Below are positions 8,536 to 17,517 of a stretch of 64,000 nucleotides of DNA, in pieces. The stretch is from the NCBI GenBank assembly GCA_036675345.1, contig JAKFFE010000019.1, forward strand, positions 186,001 to 250,000, given 5' to 3'. The notes under the pieces are model-generated. The model was not told the DNA's origin. It did not search any database and saw nothing but the letters and a program-made list of their open reading frames with translations. The translations under genes were made by a program, and so were the position numbers. This stretch comes from JALYOC01 sp036675345 (GTDB lineage: Bacteria > Myxococcota > Myxococcia > Myxococcales > Myxococcaceae). Every line of letters starts with the position of its first letter. Position 1 is the first letter of the stretch.

Positions 8536-8740
8536 AGGTTGTGGCGGTGTTGGTTCTCCGGTCCATTGCGGCCGGGGATGAAAAGGGAACCCGGTGCGAC
8601 TCCGGGGCTGCCCCGCAGCGGTCAGCGAGAACGACCTCCACCTTCTGCACTGGCGCGCCGCACCGGCGCTGGGAAGCGGTGGACAGTAGGAGACGGTGAG
8701 GTTTTGCCGTCGCGCTCGTGAGCCCGAAGACCTGCCAACT
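8536..8740 (+). ncRNA. Cobalamin riboswitch aptamer
   Basis: The segment has the diagnostic order of a B12 riboswitch. It opens with a GGTTGTGG-type start and GGGAACCCGGTGCGACTCCG, continues with GGGGCTGCCCCGCAGCGGT, and after a variable arm ends in the B12 box GAGCCCGAAGACCTGCC near 8720-8736. It lies between mntP and nrdA on the plus strand, about 145 bases before the nrdA start. Cobalamin binding normally lowers expression of the downstream gene. The exact 5' limit is approximate. Confidence 0.93.
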
Positions 8741-8837
8741 CCGGTTCGGGGAGAAATCCCGCGCCGTGTTCGACCAGGAGCCTCGAGGGAGGCGGGCGGT
8801 CCGTGCGGACGCTCCTCGTGGTGTTCCCTCCGGTACG

Positions 8838-8877
8838 TCCTCTCTCCCTCGCGTGAAAAACGCAGGACCAGAGAGGG
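8838..8877 (+). promoter_or_regulatory. Shine-Dalgarno-sequestering hairpin of the B12 riboswitch
   Basis: CCTCTCT (8839-8845) can pair with AGAGAGG (8870-8876), which is the nrdA ribosome binding site 9 bases before ATG 8886. A nested stem GCGT/ACGC with a GAAAA loop (8851-8863) stabilises the arrangement. There is no terminator-like T run, so control is probably at translation initiation. The pairing was found by eye and not energy-tested. Confidence 0.6.
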
Positions 8878-8885
8878 ACCCACCG

Positions 8886-11288
8886 ATGCAGGAACAGACC
8901 CGACACACCTCCCCCACCGCCCCCGCGATCGAGCCGTTGCCCCCGCAGACCTCGATGCGGGTCAAGAAGCGCAACGGCAACGCCGAACCGGTGGACCTGA
9001 ACAAGATCGTCCGCGCCGTCGCCCGCTGCTGCGAGGGGCTGACGGAGGTGGACGCGATGCGGGTGGCCACCCGGACCATCAGCGGCCTCTACGACGGCGC
9101 CACCACCCGGGAGCTGGACCAGCTGTCGATCCAGACCGCCGCCGCGCTGATCGTGGATGAACCCCAGTACGCGCGCCTGGCCGGGCGCCTGTTGGGCAAC
9201 TACGTGGAGAAGGAGGTCCGCAACCAGGAGATCCACGCCTTCTCCCAGTCGGTGGCCACCGCGCACCGGCTGGGGCTGATCAACGAACGGCTGGCGCGCT
9301 TCGTGGCCGACCACGCCCGCAAGCTCAACGATTCGCTGCGCCCGGAGCGGGACCGGGAGTTCGAGTACTTCGGGCTGCGCACCGTCTACGACCGCTACCT
9401 GCTCAAGCACCCGCAGACCCGGCTGGTGCTGGAGACCCCGCAGCAGTTCTTCCTGCGGATCGCCTGCGCGCTCTCGGAGAGCGTGGCCGACGCGCTGGAG
9501 CTGTACCGGCTGTTCTCCACCCTGGAGTACCTGCCCAGCTCCCCCACCCTGTTCAACGCCGGCACCCGGCACGAACAGCTCTCCAGCTGCTTTCTGCTCG
9601 ACTCCCCCCAGGACCAGCTGGAGGACATCTACCGGCGCTACACCGACGTGGCGCTGCTCTCGAAGTTCTCCGGCGGGATCGGCCTGGCCTTCCACCGGGT
9701 CCGCTCGCGAGGCTCGCTGATCCAGAGCACCAACGGCCACTCCAACGGGATCGTCTCCTGGCTCAAGACCCTGGACGCCTCGGTGGCGGCGGTGAACCAG
9801 GGCGGCAAACGCAAGGGCGCCTGCTGCGTGTACCTGGAGCCGTGGCACGCGGACGTGGAGGAGTTCCTGGAGCTGCGGGACAACACCGGGGACGAGGCCC
9901 GCCGGACCCACAACCTGAACCTGGCCAACTGGATCCCGGACCTGTTCATGAAGCGGGTGGAGGCCAACGCCTCCTGGAGCCTGTTCGATCCCAAGACCGT
10001 CCCCCAGCTGCCGGACCTGTTCGGGGAGGCCTTCGAGGCGCGCTACCTGGAGGCGGAGGCCCAGGGGCTGGCCACCCGCACCCTCCCGGCGCGGGACCTC
10101 TACGCGCGGATGATGCGCACCCTGGCCCAGACCGGGAACGGGTGGATGACCTTCAAGGACAAGTCCAACCGGGCCTGCAACCAGACCGCGCTGCCGGGGC
10201 GGACCGTCCACCTCTCCAACCTGTGCACCGAGATCCTGGAGGTGACCTCCGCTTCAGAGACCGCGGTGTGCAACCTGGGGTCGATCAACCTCGCCCGCCA
10301 CACCACCCGCGTCGACGGCCAGCTGGCCTTCGATTTCCAGAAGCTGGGGGCCACGGTGCGCACCGCGATCCGCCAGCTGGACCGGGTGATCGATCTCAAC
10401 TTCTACCCGCTGGACACCGCCCGGGACTCCAACCTCCGCTGGCGCCCGGTGGGCCTGGGGCTGATGGGGCTGCAGGACGTGTTCTTCCAGCTGCGGCTGC
10501 CGTTTGACGCCCCCGAGGCCCGCGCCCTCTCCCAGCAGATCTCGGAGGAGATCTACTTCCACGCCCTCTCCACCTCCGCGGACCTGGCGGCGGAGAAGGG
10601 CGCCCATCCGGCCTACCCGGAGACCCGGGCCGCCCGCGGCGAGCTGCAGTTCGACGCCTGGGGAATCACCCCCTCCGACCCCGAGCGCTGGGAGCTGTTG
10701 CGCGCGCACCTGGGCAAGCACGGGCTGCGCAACTCGCTGCTGGTGGCCATCGCCCCCACCGCGACCATCGCCTCCATCGCCGGCTGCTACGAGTGCATCG
10801 AGCCGCAGGTCTCCAACCTCTTCAAGCGCGAGACCCTCTCCGGCGACTTCTTGCAGGTGAACCGCTACCTGGTCCAGGAGCTGAAGACCCAGGGACTGTG
10901 GAACCCGGCGATGCGCAACCGGCTCAAGCTGGCGGAAGGGTCGGTGCAGGGACTGACCGAACTCTCCCCCCAGGTCCGGGCCCTGTACCGCACCGCCTGG
11001 GAGCTGCCGATGCGGTCCCTGATCGACATGGCCGCCGACCGCGGGGCGTTCATCGATCAGAGCCAGTCGCTCAACCTGTTCATCGAGAACCCCAACGTGG
11101 GCCAGCTCTCCTCGATGTACTTCCACGCCTGGAAGCGCGGCCTCAAGACCACCTATTACCTCCGCTCCCGCCCCGCGACCGGGATCGCCAAGGCCACGGT
11201 GGAGACTGTCAGCGCCCCGCAGCTGCCGGACGCGGATGCGGTGGCCTGCTCCCTGGAGAACCCCCAGTCCTGCGAGGCCTGCCAGTGA
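8886..11288 (+). CDS. nrdA: Class Ia ribonucleoside-diphosphate reductase, alpha subunit
   Basis: This 800-residue catalytic subunit reduces ribonucleoside diphosphates to deoxy forms. An ATP-cone allosteric domain covers about residues 20-110 (VKKRNGNAEPVDLNKIVRAV). The ten-stranded barrel carries the active-site cysteines Cys235 (SSCFLLDS), Cys447 (NLCTEI, the thiyl radical site) and Cys462 (AVCNLGSIN). The C-terminal CEAC (residues 796-799) is the redox pair reduced by thioredoxin or glutaredoxin. The start at 8886 follows GAGAGGGA. It overlaps nrdB by 4 bases (GTGA) and lies under a cobalamin riboswitch. That implies use when B12 is scarce, with a B12-dependent class II enzyme expected elsewhere in the genome. 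Confidence 0.96.
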   Translation: MQEQTRHTSPTAPAIEPLPPQTSMRVKKRNGNAEPVDLNKIVRAVARCCEGLTEVDAMRVATRTISGLYDGATTRELDQLSIQTAAALIVDEPQYARLAGRLLGNYVEKEVRNQEIHAFSQSVATAHRLGLINERLARFVADHARKLNDSLRPERDREFEYFGLRTVYDRYLLKHPQTRLVLETPQQFFLRIACALSESVADALELYRLFSTLEYLPSSPTLFNAGTRHEQLSSCFLLDSPQDQLEDIYRRYTDVALLSKFSGGIGLAFHRVRSRGSLIQSTNGHSNGIVSWLKTLDASVAAVNQGGKRKGACCVYLEPWHADVEEFLELRDNTGDEARRTHNLNLANWIPDLFMKRVEANASWSLFDPKTVPQLPDLFGEAFEARYLEAEAQGLATRTLPARDLYARMMRTLAQTGNGWMTFKDKSNRACNQTALPGRTVHLSNLCTEILEVTSASETAVCNLGSINLARHTTRVDGQLAFDFQKLGATVRTAIRQLDRVIDLNFYPLDTARDSNLRWRPVGLGLMGLQDVFFQLRLPFDAPEARALSQQISEEIYFHALSTSADLAAEKGAHPAYPETRAARGELQFDAWGITPSDPERWELLRAHLGKHGLRNSLLVAIAPTATIASIAGCYECIEPQVSNLFKRETLSGDFLQVNRYLVQELKTQGLWNPAMRNRLKLAEGSVQGLTELSPQVRALYRTAWELPMRSLIDMAADRGAFIDQSQSLNLFIENPNVGQLSSMYFHAWKRGLKTTYYLRSRPATGIAKATVETVSAPQLPDADAVACSLENPQSCEACQ

Positions 11289-12307
11289 GCCTGGTCCATC
11301 GCCCCGCCCGGCTGCTGGATCCGGGCCTGTGCCTCACCTTGCGCCCGATGGCGTATCCGCGCTTCTTCGAGATGTACCGGGCGGGGATCAAGAACACCTG
11401 GACGGTGGAGGAGGTGGACTTCTCCACCGACGTCGGCGACCTGGCCCACAAGATGAGCGACGCCGAACGCCACCTGGTGCAGCGGCTGGTGGCCTTCTTC
11501 GCCACCGGGGATTCGATCGTCGCCAACAACCTGGTGCTCAACCTCTACCGGCACCTCAACGCGCCCGAGGCCCGGATGTACCTCTCCCGCCAGCTCTACG
11601 AGGAGGCGGTGCACGTGCAGTTCTACCTCACCCTGCTGGACACCTACCTGCCGGACCCGGAGGAGCGGCACCGGGCCTTCGCCGCGGTGGAGAACATCCC
11701 CTCCATCCGCCAGAAGGCGGAGTTCTGCATGCGCTGGCTGGACTCGGTGCAGCAGCTGGAGCGGCTGGAGACGCGCGAGCACCGGCGGGACTTCCTGCTG
11801 AACCTGATCTGCTTCGCCGCCTGCATCGAGGGCCTGTTCTTCTTCGGGGCCTTTGCCTACGTGTACTTCCTGCGCTCGCGGGGGCTGCTGCACGGACTGG
11901 CGGCCGGGACCAACTGGGTGTTCCGCGACGAGAGCGCCCACATGGCCTTCGCCTTCGAGGTGGTGGAGACGGTGCGTCGGGAGGAGCCGGGGCTGTTCGA
12001 CGAGGCGCTGACCCGGGACGTGCACCAGATGCTGGAGGAGGCGATCGCCTGCGAGACCCTGTTCGCGGTGGACCTGCTGGGGGGCGGGGTGGCCGGACTC
12101 TCCGCCCGGGACGTGCGCACCTATCTGGAGTTCTGCGCCGACCAGCGCCTCTCCACCCTGGGGATGCCGCGCCGGTACGGGGTGCAGAACCCGTTCGGCT
12201 TCATGGAGCTGCAGGACGTGCAGGAGGTGGCCAACTTCTTCGAACGCCGCGTCTCCGCCTACCAGGTGGGAGTCAGCGGGGAGGTGAGCTTCGATGCCGA
12301 GTTCTGA
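11285..12307 (+). CDS. nrdB: Class Ia ribonucleoside-diphosphate reductase, beta subunit
   Basis: This 340-residue radical-generating subunit is the partner of NrdA. All di-iron ligands are visible: Asp76, Glu107, His110, Glu182, Glu216 and His219. The radical tyrosine Tyr114 sits in EAVHVQFY, four residues after His110 exactly as in E. coli Y122. It is therefore a tyrosyl-radical class Ia/b type rather than the Tyr-less Ic type. Translation starts at a GTG overlapping the nrdA stop, suggesting translational coupling. It ends 14 bases into the thioesterase gene. NrdA with an ATP cone and a C-terminal cysteine pair favours class Ia over Ib; no nrdI or nrdH is nearby. Confidence 0.96.
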   Translation: MSLVHRPARLLDPGLCLTLRPMAYPRFFEMYRAGIKNTWTVEEVDFSTDVGDLAHKMSDAERHLVQRLVAFFATGDSIVANNLVLNLYRHLNAPEARMYLSRQLYEEAVHVQFYLTLLDTYLPDPEERHRAFAAVENIPSIRQKAEFCMRWLDSVQQLERLETREHRRDFLLNLICFAACIEGLFFFGAFAYVYFLRSRGLLHGLAAGTNWVFRDESAHMAFAFEVVETVRREEPGLFDEALTRDVHQMLEEAIACETLFAVDLLGGGVAGLSARDVRTYLEFCADQRLSTLGMPRRYGVQNPFGFMELQDVQEVANFFERRVSAYQVGVSGEVSFDAEF

Positions 12308-12704
12308 GACCCCGCTGCGGCTGGCGGCCGGGGAGATCACCGAGGCCCGGCTGATCGAGATGGTGTTCCCGGAGCAGACCAACCACTACGGCACCCTGTT
12401 CGGAGGCCAGGCCCTGGCGTTGATGGACAAGGCGGCGTTCATCGTCGCCTCCCGCTTCGCCCGGCGCACGGTGGTCACCGCCAGCAGCGAGAAGTGCGAC
12501 TTCCACGTGCCGGTCCGACAGGGCCAGCTGGTGGAGCTGGTGGCCAAGGTGATCGCCACCGGCCGGACCTCGATCACCGTGGAGGTGGAGCTGTTCTCCG
12601 AGGATCTGCTCAGCGGCGACAGGCAGCTGGCCACCCGCGGCCAGTTCGCGATGGTGGCGCTGGACTCCCACGGGCGACCCACCGCGGTCCCCGCCCGCCA
12701 CTAA
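12294..12704 (+). CDS. Acyl-CoA thioesterase, hotdog fold (YciA-like)
   Basis: The 136-residue single hotdog domain contains the BFIT/YciA-type signature. MVFPEQTNHYGTLFGGQAL holds the Asn and Gly residues before the central helix, and the chain continues with LMDKAAFIVASRFA. These cytoplasmic enzymes hydrolyse acyl-CoA thioesters. The gene overlaps nrdB by 14 bases and so is the third gene of the riboswitch-controlled operon, an unusual companion for a ribonucleotide reductase. Its stop overlaps the convergent esterase stop by 4 bases. Confidence 0.88.
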   Translation: MPSSETPLRLAAGEITEARLIEMVFPEQTNHYGTLFGGQALALMDKAAFIVASRFARRTVVTASSEKCDFHVPVRQGQLVELVAKVIATGRTSITVEVELFSEDLLSGDRQLATRGQFAMVALDSHGRPTAVPARH

Positions 12705-13351
12705 GGCGACAGCTGGAGAAAGCGCTTCACTTCCTCCAGCACCCGCCCGTCGATCCCGTGCCCCAGGCCCGGGATCACCCGGGTCTCCACCTGGGCCCCG
12801 CGGGCCTCCAAGCCCGCGGCGGCCTCCCGGACCAGCGCCACCGGCATCATCGGATCCTCCTCGCCGTGGACCAGCAGCACCCGCGCCGGCACCTTGGCCG
12901 CCAGGTGATCCTCCACCGCCAGCCTCCCGGAGAGGGCAACCACGGTGGGCGCCGGATCCCGGTGCAGCGCCAACCACTGGGAGAGGATCGCGCCCTGGGA
13001 GAACCCCACCAGGATCAGCCGCTCTCCGCCCAATCCCCGCTCGGCCAGCTGCGCGTCCAGCCAGGCGGAGAGCTGCCTGCCCACCTCCGCCACCCGGCCG
13101 GCGCGGTTCTGCTCGGTCACCCCGCGGATGCTGAACCATTGCCGGCCCGTGCCGCCCCCGTCGAAGGGCTGGATCCCATCCACCACCAGCAGCTCGGTGT
13201 CCGGCAGCGCCGGCGCCAGGGCCTGGGCGATGGGGAGGAAGTTCTGGGCGCTGTCTCCCACCCCGTGCAGCAGCACCATCAGTCGTCCGGTCTGTCCGGA
13301 GGCAGGGGCGATCCGCAGGGTGCGGGGAGAGATCGGCTGGGGGGCACTCAT
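12701..13351 (-). CDS. Alpha/beta-hydrolase, phospholipase/carboxylesterase family
   Basis: The 216-residue protein has the complete catalytic triad of the YpfH-type carboxylesterase family: nucleophile Ser118 in GFSQG, Asp166 in HGEEDPMMP and His198 in LGHGI. The oxyanion region is VLLHGVGDS. It has no signal peptide and is cytoplasmic. It sits 73 bases behind the tautomerase gene on the same strand, so it could be the last gene of the catechol operon. Hydrolysis of a small ester or lactone would fit, but the substrate is unknown. Confidence 0.87.
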   Translation of the reverse strand: MSAPQPISPRTLRIAPASGQTGRLMVLLHGVGDSAQNFLPIAQALAPALPDTELLVVDGIQPFDGGGTGRQWFSIRGVTEQNRAGRVAEVGRQLSAWLDAQLAERGLGGERLILVGFSQGAILSQWLALHRDPAPTVVALSGRLAVEDHLAAKVPARVLLVHGEEDPMMPVALVREAAAGLEARGAQVETRVIPGLGHGIDGRVLEEVKRFLQLSP

Positions 13352-13424
13352 CGGAGGACGCTCCTTGCCCGGTCGGAGCAGGCGGCCCCCGACAGCAGGA
13401 ACACAACGGCGAACGGGAGGAACC

Positions 13425-13616
13425 TCACTTCGGCGGGCCCGCCTTGGACTCCCCGCCCACGCCCCAGTTCTCCGCCGGCAGCTCGCGCAACAGCACCCGG
13501 ATGCTCTCCCGGGGAGCGCCCAACGCCTGGTGGGCGGCCTCGGTCAGCTGGCGGATCAACGCCGCCTTCACCTGGGGACTGCGACCTTCCAGCAGGGTGA
13601 CGTCGATGATCGGCAT
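13425..13616 (-). CDS. 4-oxalocrotonate tautomerase-family enzyme
   Basis: The 63-residue protein begins Met-Pro-Ile-Ile. After Met removal, Pro1 is the catalytic base typical of the tautomerase superfamily, and the chain continues as a 4-OT-like subunit (LLEGRSPQVKAALIRQLTEA, then LLRELPAENWGVGG). 4-OT converts 2-hydroxymuconate in meta-cleavage, yet here the gene is the tail of an ortho-cleavage operon, 4 bases after pcaIJ. The start ATG is immediate for Pro1. It may act on a related enol intermediate or be a promiscuous tautomerase; the true substrate cannot be told. Confidence 0.88.
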   Translation of the reverse strand: MPIIDVTLLEGRSPQVKAALIRQLTEAAHQALGAPRESIRVLLRELPAENWGVGGESKAGPPK

Positions 13617-13620
13617 CGCC

Positions 13621-14964
13621 CTACAGCCGCTCCACGAAGGAGGCAGTGGTCTTGGCCCGCACCTCCTCCAGGGTGGCGCCGGGCATCAGCTCCACCAGGG
13701 TCAGCTTGCCCTCCGGGAAGGTGAACACCGCCAGCTCGGTGATCAGCACGTCCACCACCCCGCGCGCGGTCAGCGGCAGCTTGCACACCGGCACCACCTT
13801 GCTGGTCCCTTTGGGCGCGGTGTGGGTCATGGTGATGATCAGCCGCTTGGCGCCCGAGGCCAGATCCATCGCCCCGCCCACTCCCAGCAGCGGCTTGCCC
13901 GGCACCGCCCAGTTGGCCAGGTTGCCCTGCGCGTCCACCTCCAGCCCGCCCATGATCGCCACGTCCACGTGCCCGCCGCGGATCATCGCGAAGGACTCGG
14001 CGCTGTCGAAGTAGCTGCTCCCGGGCAGCGCGGTGACCGGGATCTTCCCCGCGTTCACCGGGTGCTCCAGCGCCCCGCCCTCCTTGGGCGAGGGCCCCAC
14101 CCCCAGCATCCCGTTCTCGGTGTGGAGGATGATCCCGTCCTCCTCCCCGATCAGCTCCGCCACCAGGGTGGGGATCCCGATCCCCAGGTTCACCACATCG
14201 CCGCGCTTCAGCTCCTTCAACGCCCGCCGGGCCAACGCCAACCGCTCGTCGTCCATCTTCTGCAGGCTGGTCTCCATCGACGCCGAGGAGCCCAGGTCCG
14301 CCAGGGTGGTCCGGGCCTGGACCAGGTAGTCCACGAAGGTGAACGGGGTGTGGATCTGGTTCGGATCCAGCGCCCCCAGGGGGACGATCTCCTCCACCTC
14401 GGCGATCACCAGGTCCGCGGCGGTGGCCATGGCCCGGTTGAAATTCTGCTCGGTCATCCGGTACTGGAGGTTGCCGGCGGTGTCCGCCCGGTAGGCGCGG
14501 ATGAAGGCCACGTTCCCGCGCAGCCCGGGCACGAACACCTGCCGCACCCCGTTCAGCTCCCGCACCTCCTGGCCCTCCGCCAGCACCGTGCCCTCGGAAG
14601 TGGGAGTGAAGAACCCACCGATCCCCGCCCCGCCCGCGCGCAGCGCCTCCGCCAGCGTCCCCTGCGGCAGCAGCTTCACCTCCAACTTCCCCGCCTGCGC
14701 CGCCGCCACCGCCTCCTTGTTGCTGGTGAAGTAGGAGCCGATCGCATGGGACAGCTGGCCATTGCGCAACAGGCGTCCGCCGCCCAGCCCGGCCTCGCCC
14801 ACGTTGTTCCCCACGTAGGTCAGCCCCCGGGTCTGCGTCTCCGCCAGCGCGTGCAGCAGGTGCACCGGGTTGCCGGTCATTCCAAAGCCGCCCACCAACA
14901 GCACGTCCCCGTCTTTCACCAGCCGGGCGGCCTCGGGGGCAGTGATCTGCTTGACCTCTCGCAT
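13621..14964 (-). CDS. pcaIJ: 3-oxoadipate CoA-transferase, fused A and B subunits
   Basis: This 447-residue protein joins both halves of a succinyl-CoA:3-oxoacid transferase. The A part is about residues 1-225 (LLVGGFGMTGNPVHLL), and there is a short linker SSASMETSLQKMDDER. The B part is about 236-447, where Glu283 in HTENGMLGVGP is the catalytic Glu that forms the acyl-CoA thioester. In most bacteria PcaI and PcaJ are separate. The setting between pcaF and the rest of the ortho pathway assigns it to 3-oxoadipate activation. By sequence alone it could also serve acetoacetate. It starts 18 bases after the pcaF stop. Confidence 0.9.
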   Translation of the reverse strand: MREVKQITAPEAARLVKDGDVLLVGGFGMTGNPVHLLHALAETQTRGLTYVGNNVGEAGLGGGRLLRNGQLSHAIGSYFTSNKEAVAAAQAGKLEVKLLPQGTLAEALRAGGAGIGGFFTPTSEGTVLAEGQEVRELNGVRQVFVPGLRGNVAFIRAYRADTAGNLQYRMTEQNFNRAMATAADLVIAEVEEIVPLGALDPNQIHTPFTFVDYLVQARTTLADLGSSASMETSLQKMDDERLALARRALKELKRGDVVNLGIGIPTLVAELIGEEDGIILHTENGMLGVGPSPKEGGALEHPVNAGKIPVTALPGSSYFDSAESFAMIRGGHVDVAIMGGLEVDAQGNLANWAVPGKPLLGVGGAMDLASGAKRLIITMTHTAPKGTSKVVPVCKLPLTARGVVDVLITELAVFTFPEGKLTLVELMPGATLEEVRAKTTASFVERL

Positions 14965-14982
14965 CGGTGCACCCCTTTGGTG

Positions 14983-16263
<1,281 letters not shown>

Positions 16264-16266
16264 TGC

Positions 16267-17202
16267 CTACGCTCCCGCGCCCTGGGCGCGCTCACGCTCC
16301 ACCTCACTGTCCGGGGCCTTGGGGACCGCCGGGTGGAGGACGAAGTCGAATTGGATCTCGGCGAAGGGGCCATCCAGGCCCAGCTTCTTGATCGCCGCCG
16401 GATCGCTCTTGCGTACCATCTCCGGGATCAGCTCGTCCCGGGTGGCGAACGCGAAGTCATCGTGCAGCAGCGGATCTCCGGCGATGTTGATCTGGGTGGT
16501 CAGGTGCCGGAAGCCCGGCGCGGAGACGAAGAAGTGGATGTGGGCCGGGCGCTGTCCGTGCCGCCCCAGCGCCTGCAGCAGGGTGTCGGTGGAGCCGCCC
16601 GGTGGAACCCCGTAGCCGCGGGGGAGGATGCTCCGGAAGCGATAGCGCCCCTCCGCATCAGTCTGGATCCCGCGCCGGAGGTTGTAGGGACTCTGGGAGG
16701 GGTCGAAGAACGAATAGTTGCCCCGGGTGTTGGCGTGCCACACCTCCACCAGCGCACCGGGGACCGGCCGGCCGGCCTTGCTCAGCACCTGGCCGTGCAT
16801 CACCAGGGTCTCCCCCTCCTCATTGCCGTCGTCCAGCCGGGCCTCTCCTTGCGCCCGCGGCGCTCCGGCCACGTACAGCGGCCCCTCGATGGTGCGGGGA
16901 GTACCGCCGGTGATCCCCAGCTCCCGCTCCAGCTCATCGGAGCGCAGATCCAGGAAGTGGTCGAAGCCCAGCCCGGGGGAGAGCAGCCCGAACTCATTGT
17001 TCCTCCCCGCGACGCTGAGGAAGCTGATCGCGCGCCAGAACTCGTCCGGCTGCACGTCCAGATCCTCGATGGTCCGGTACAGATCCGAGACCACCCGCCG
17101 CACCAGCTGCTTGACCCGCGGGTTGCCCTTGCCGCTGTGCTGCCCGCTGACCTTGTCCAGGAACTGCTCCATCTCCGGGCTCTGCGAAATGCTCTTCTTC
17201 AT
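16267..17202 (-). CDS. catA: Catechol 1,2-dioxygenase (intradiol)
   Basis: This 311-residue intradiol dioxygenase opens catechol to cis,cis-muconate using non-haem Fe(III). All four iron ligands are present at the expected spacing: Tyr163 (GNYSFFD), Tyr197 (RGYGVP), His221 and His223 (AHIHFF). The N-terminal helical dimerisation domain (about residues 1-105) is typical of catechol rather than protocatechuate dioxygenases. It lies 20 bases after catC and 3 bases before pcaF. Hydroxyquinol dioxygenases are similar, but catB and catC in the same operon support catechol. Confidence 0.95.
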   Translation of the reverse strand: MKKSISQSPEMEQFLDKVSGQHSGKGNPRVKQLVRRVVSDLYRTIEDLDVQPDEFWRAISFLSVAGRNNEFGLLSPGLGFDHFLDLRSDELERELGITGGTPRTIEGPLYVAGAPRAQGEARLDDGNEEGETLVMHGQVLSKAGRPVPGALVEVWHANTRGNYSFFDPSQSPYNLRRGIQTDAEGRYRFRSILPRGYGVPPGGSTDTLLQALGRHGQRPAHIHFFVSAPGFRHLTTQINIAGDPLLHDDFAFATRDELIPEMVRKSDPAAIKKLGLDGPFAEIQFDFVLHPAVPKAPDSEVERERAQGAGA

Positions 17203-17221
17203 GGCAACCCTCCTGGGTTCT

Positions 17222-17512
17222 TCAGCGATCGGTCTCGTGGATGGATGAGGGGTGACGGCACAGCGCCGTGACCTGGACCTGCATGTAGGGGAACAGCGGG
17301 AGGGTGGAGAGCAGCTCGTGCAGCTCGGCCGGACTCTCCACCTCGAAGATGCTGACGTTGGCGTAGCGCCCCGCCACCCGCCACAGGTGCCTCCACTTGC
17401 CGCGCCGCTGCAGCTCCTGGGAACGCTCGCGCTCGGTGGACTTCAGCCGCTCGGCCAACATCGGATCCAGATCCGGTGGCAGGCGGACGTCCATCTCTAC
17501 CTGGAAGAGCAT
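17222..17512 (-). CDS. catC: Muconolactone delta-isomerase
   Basis: The 96-residue protein has the CatC fold signature: LFQVEMDVRLPPDL at the start, the ERERSQELQRRGKWRHLWRV segment with conserved Glu, and YANVSIFEVESPAELHELLS. It isomerises muconolactone to 3-oxoadipate enol-lactone. Length matches the family. The ATG at 17512 is 6 bases after the catB stop and is the first codon of homology, although the frame is open upstream inside catB. Confidence 0.95.
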   Translation of the reverse strand: MLFQVEMDVRLPPDLDPMLAERLKSTERERSQELQRRGKWRHLWRVAGRYANVSIFEVESPAELHELLSTLPLFPYMQVQVTALCRHPSSIHETDR

Positions 17513-17517
17513 GACGG

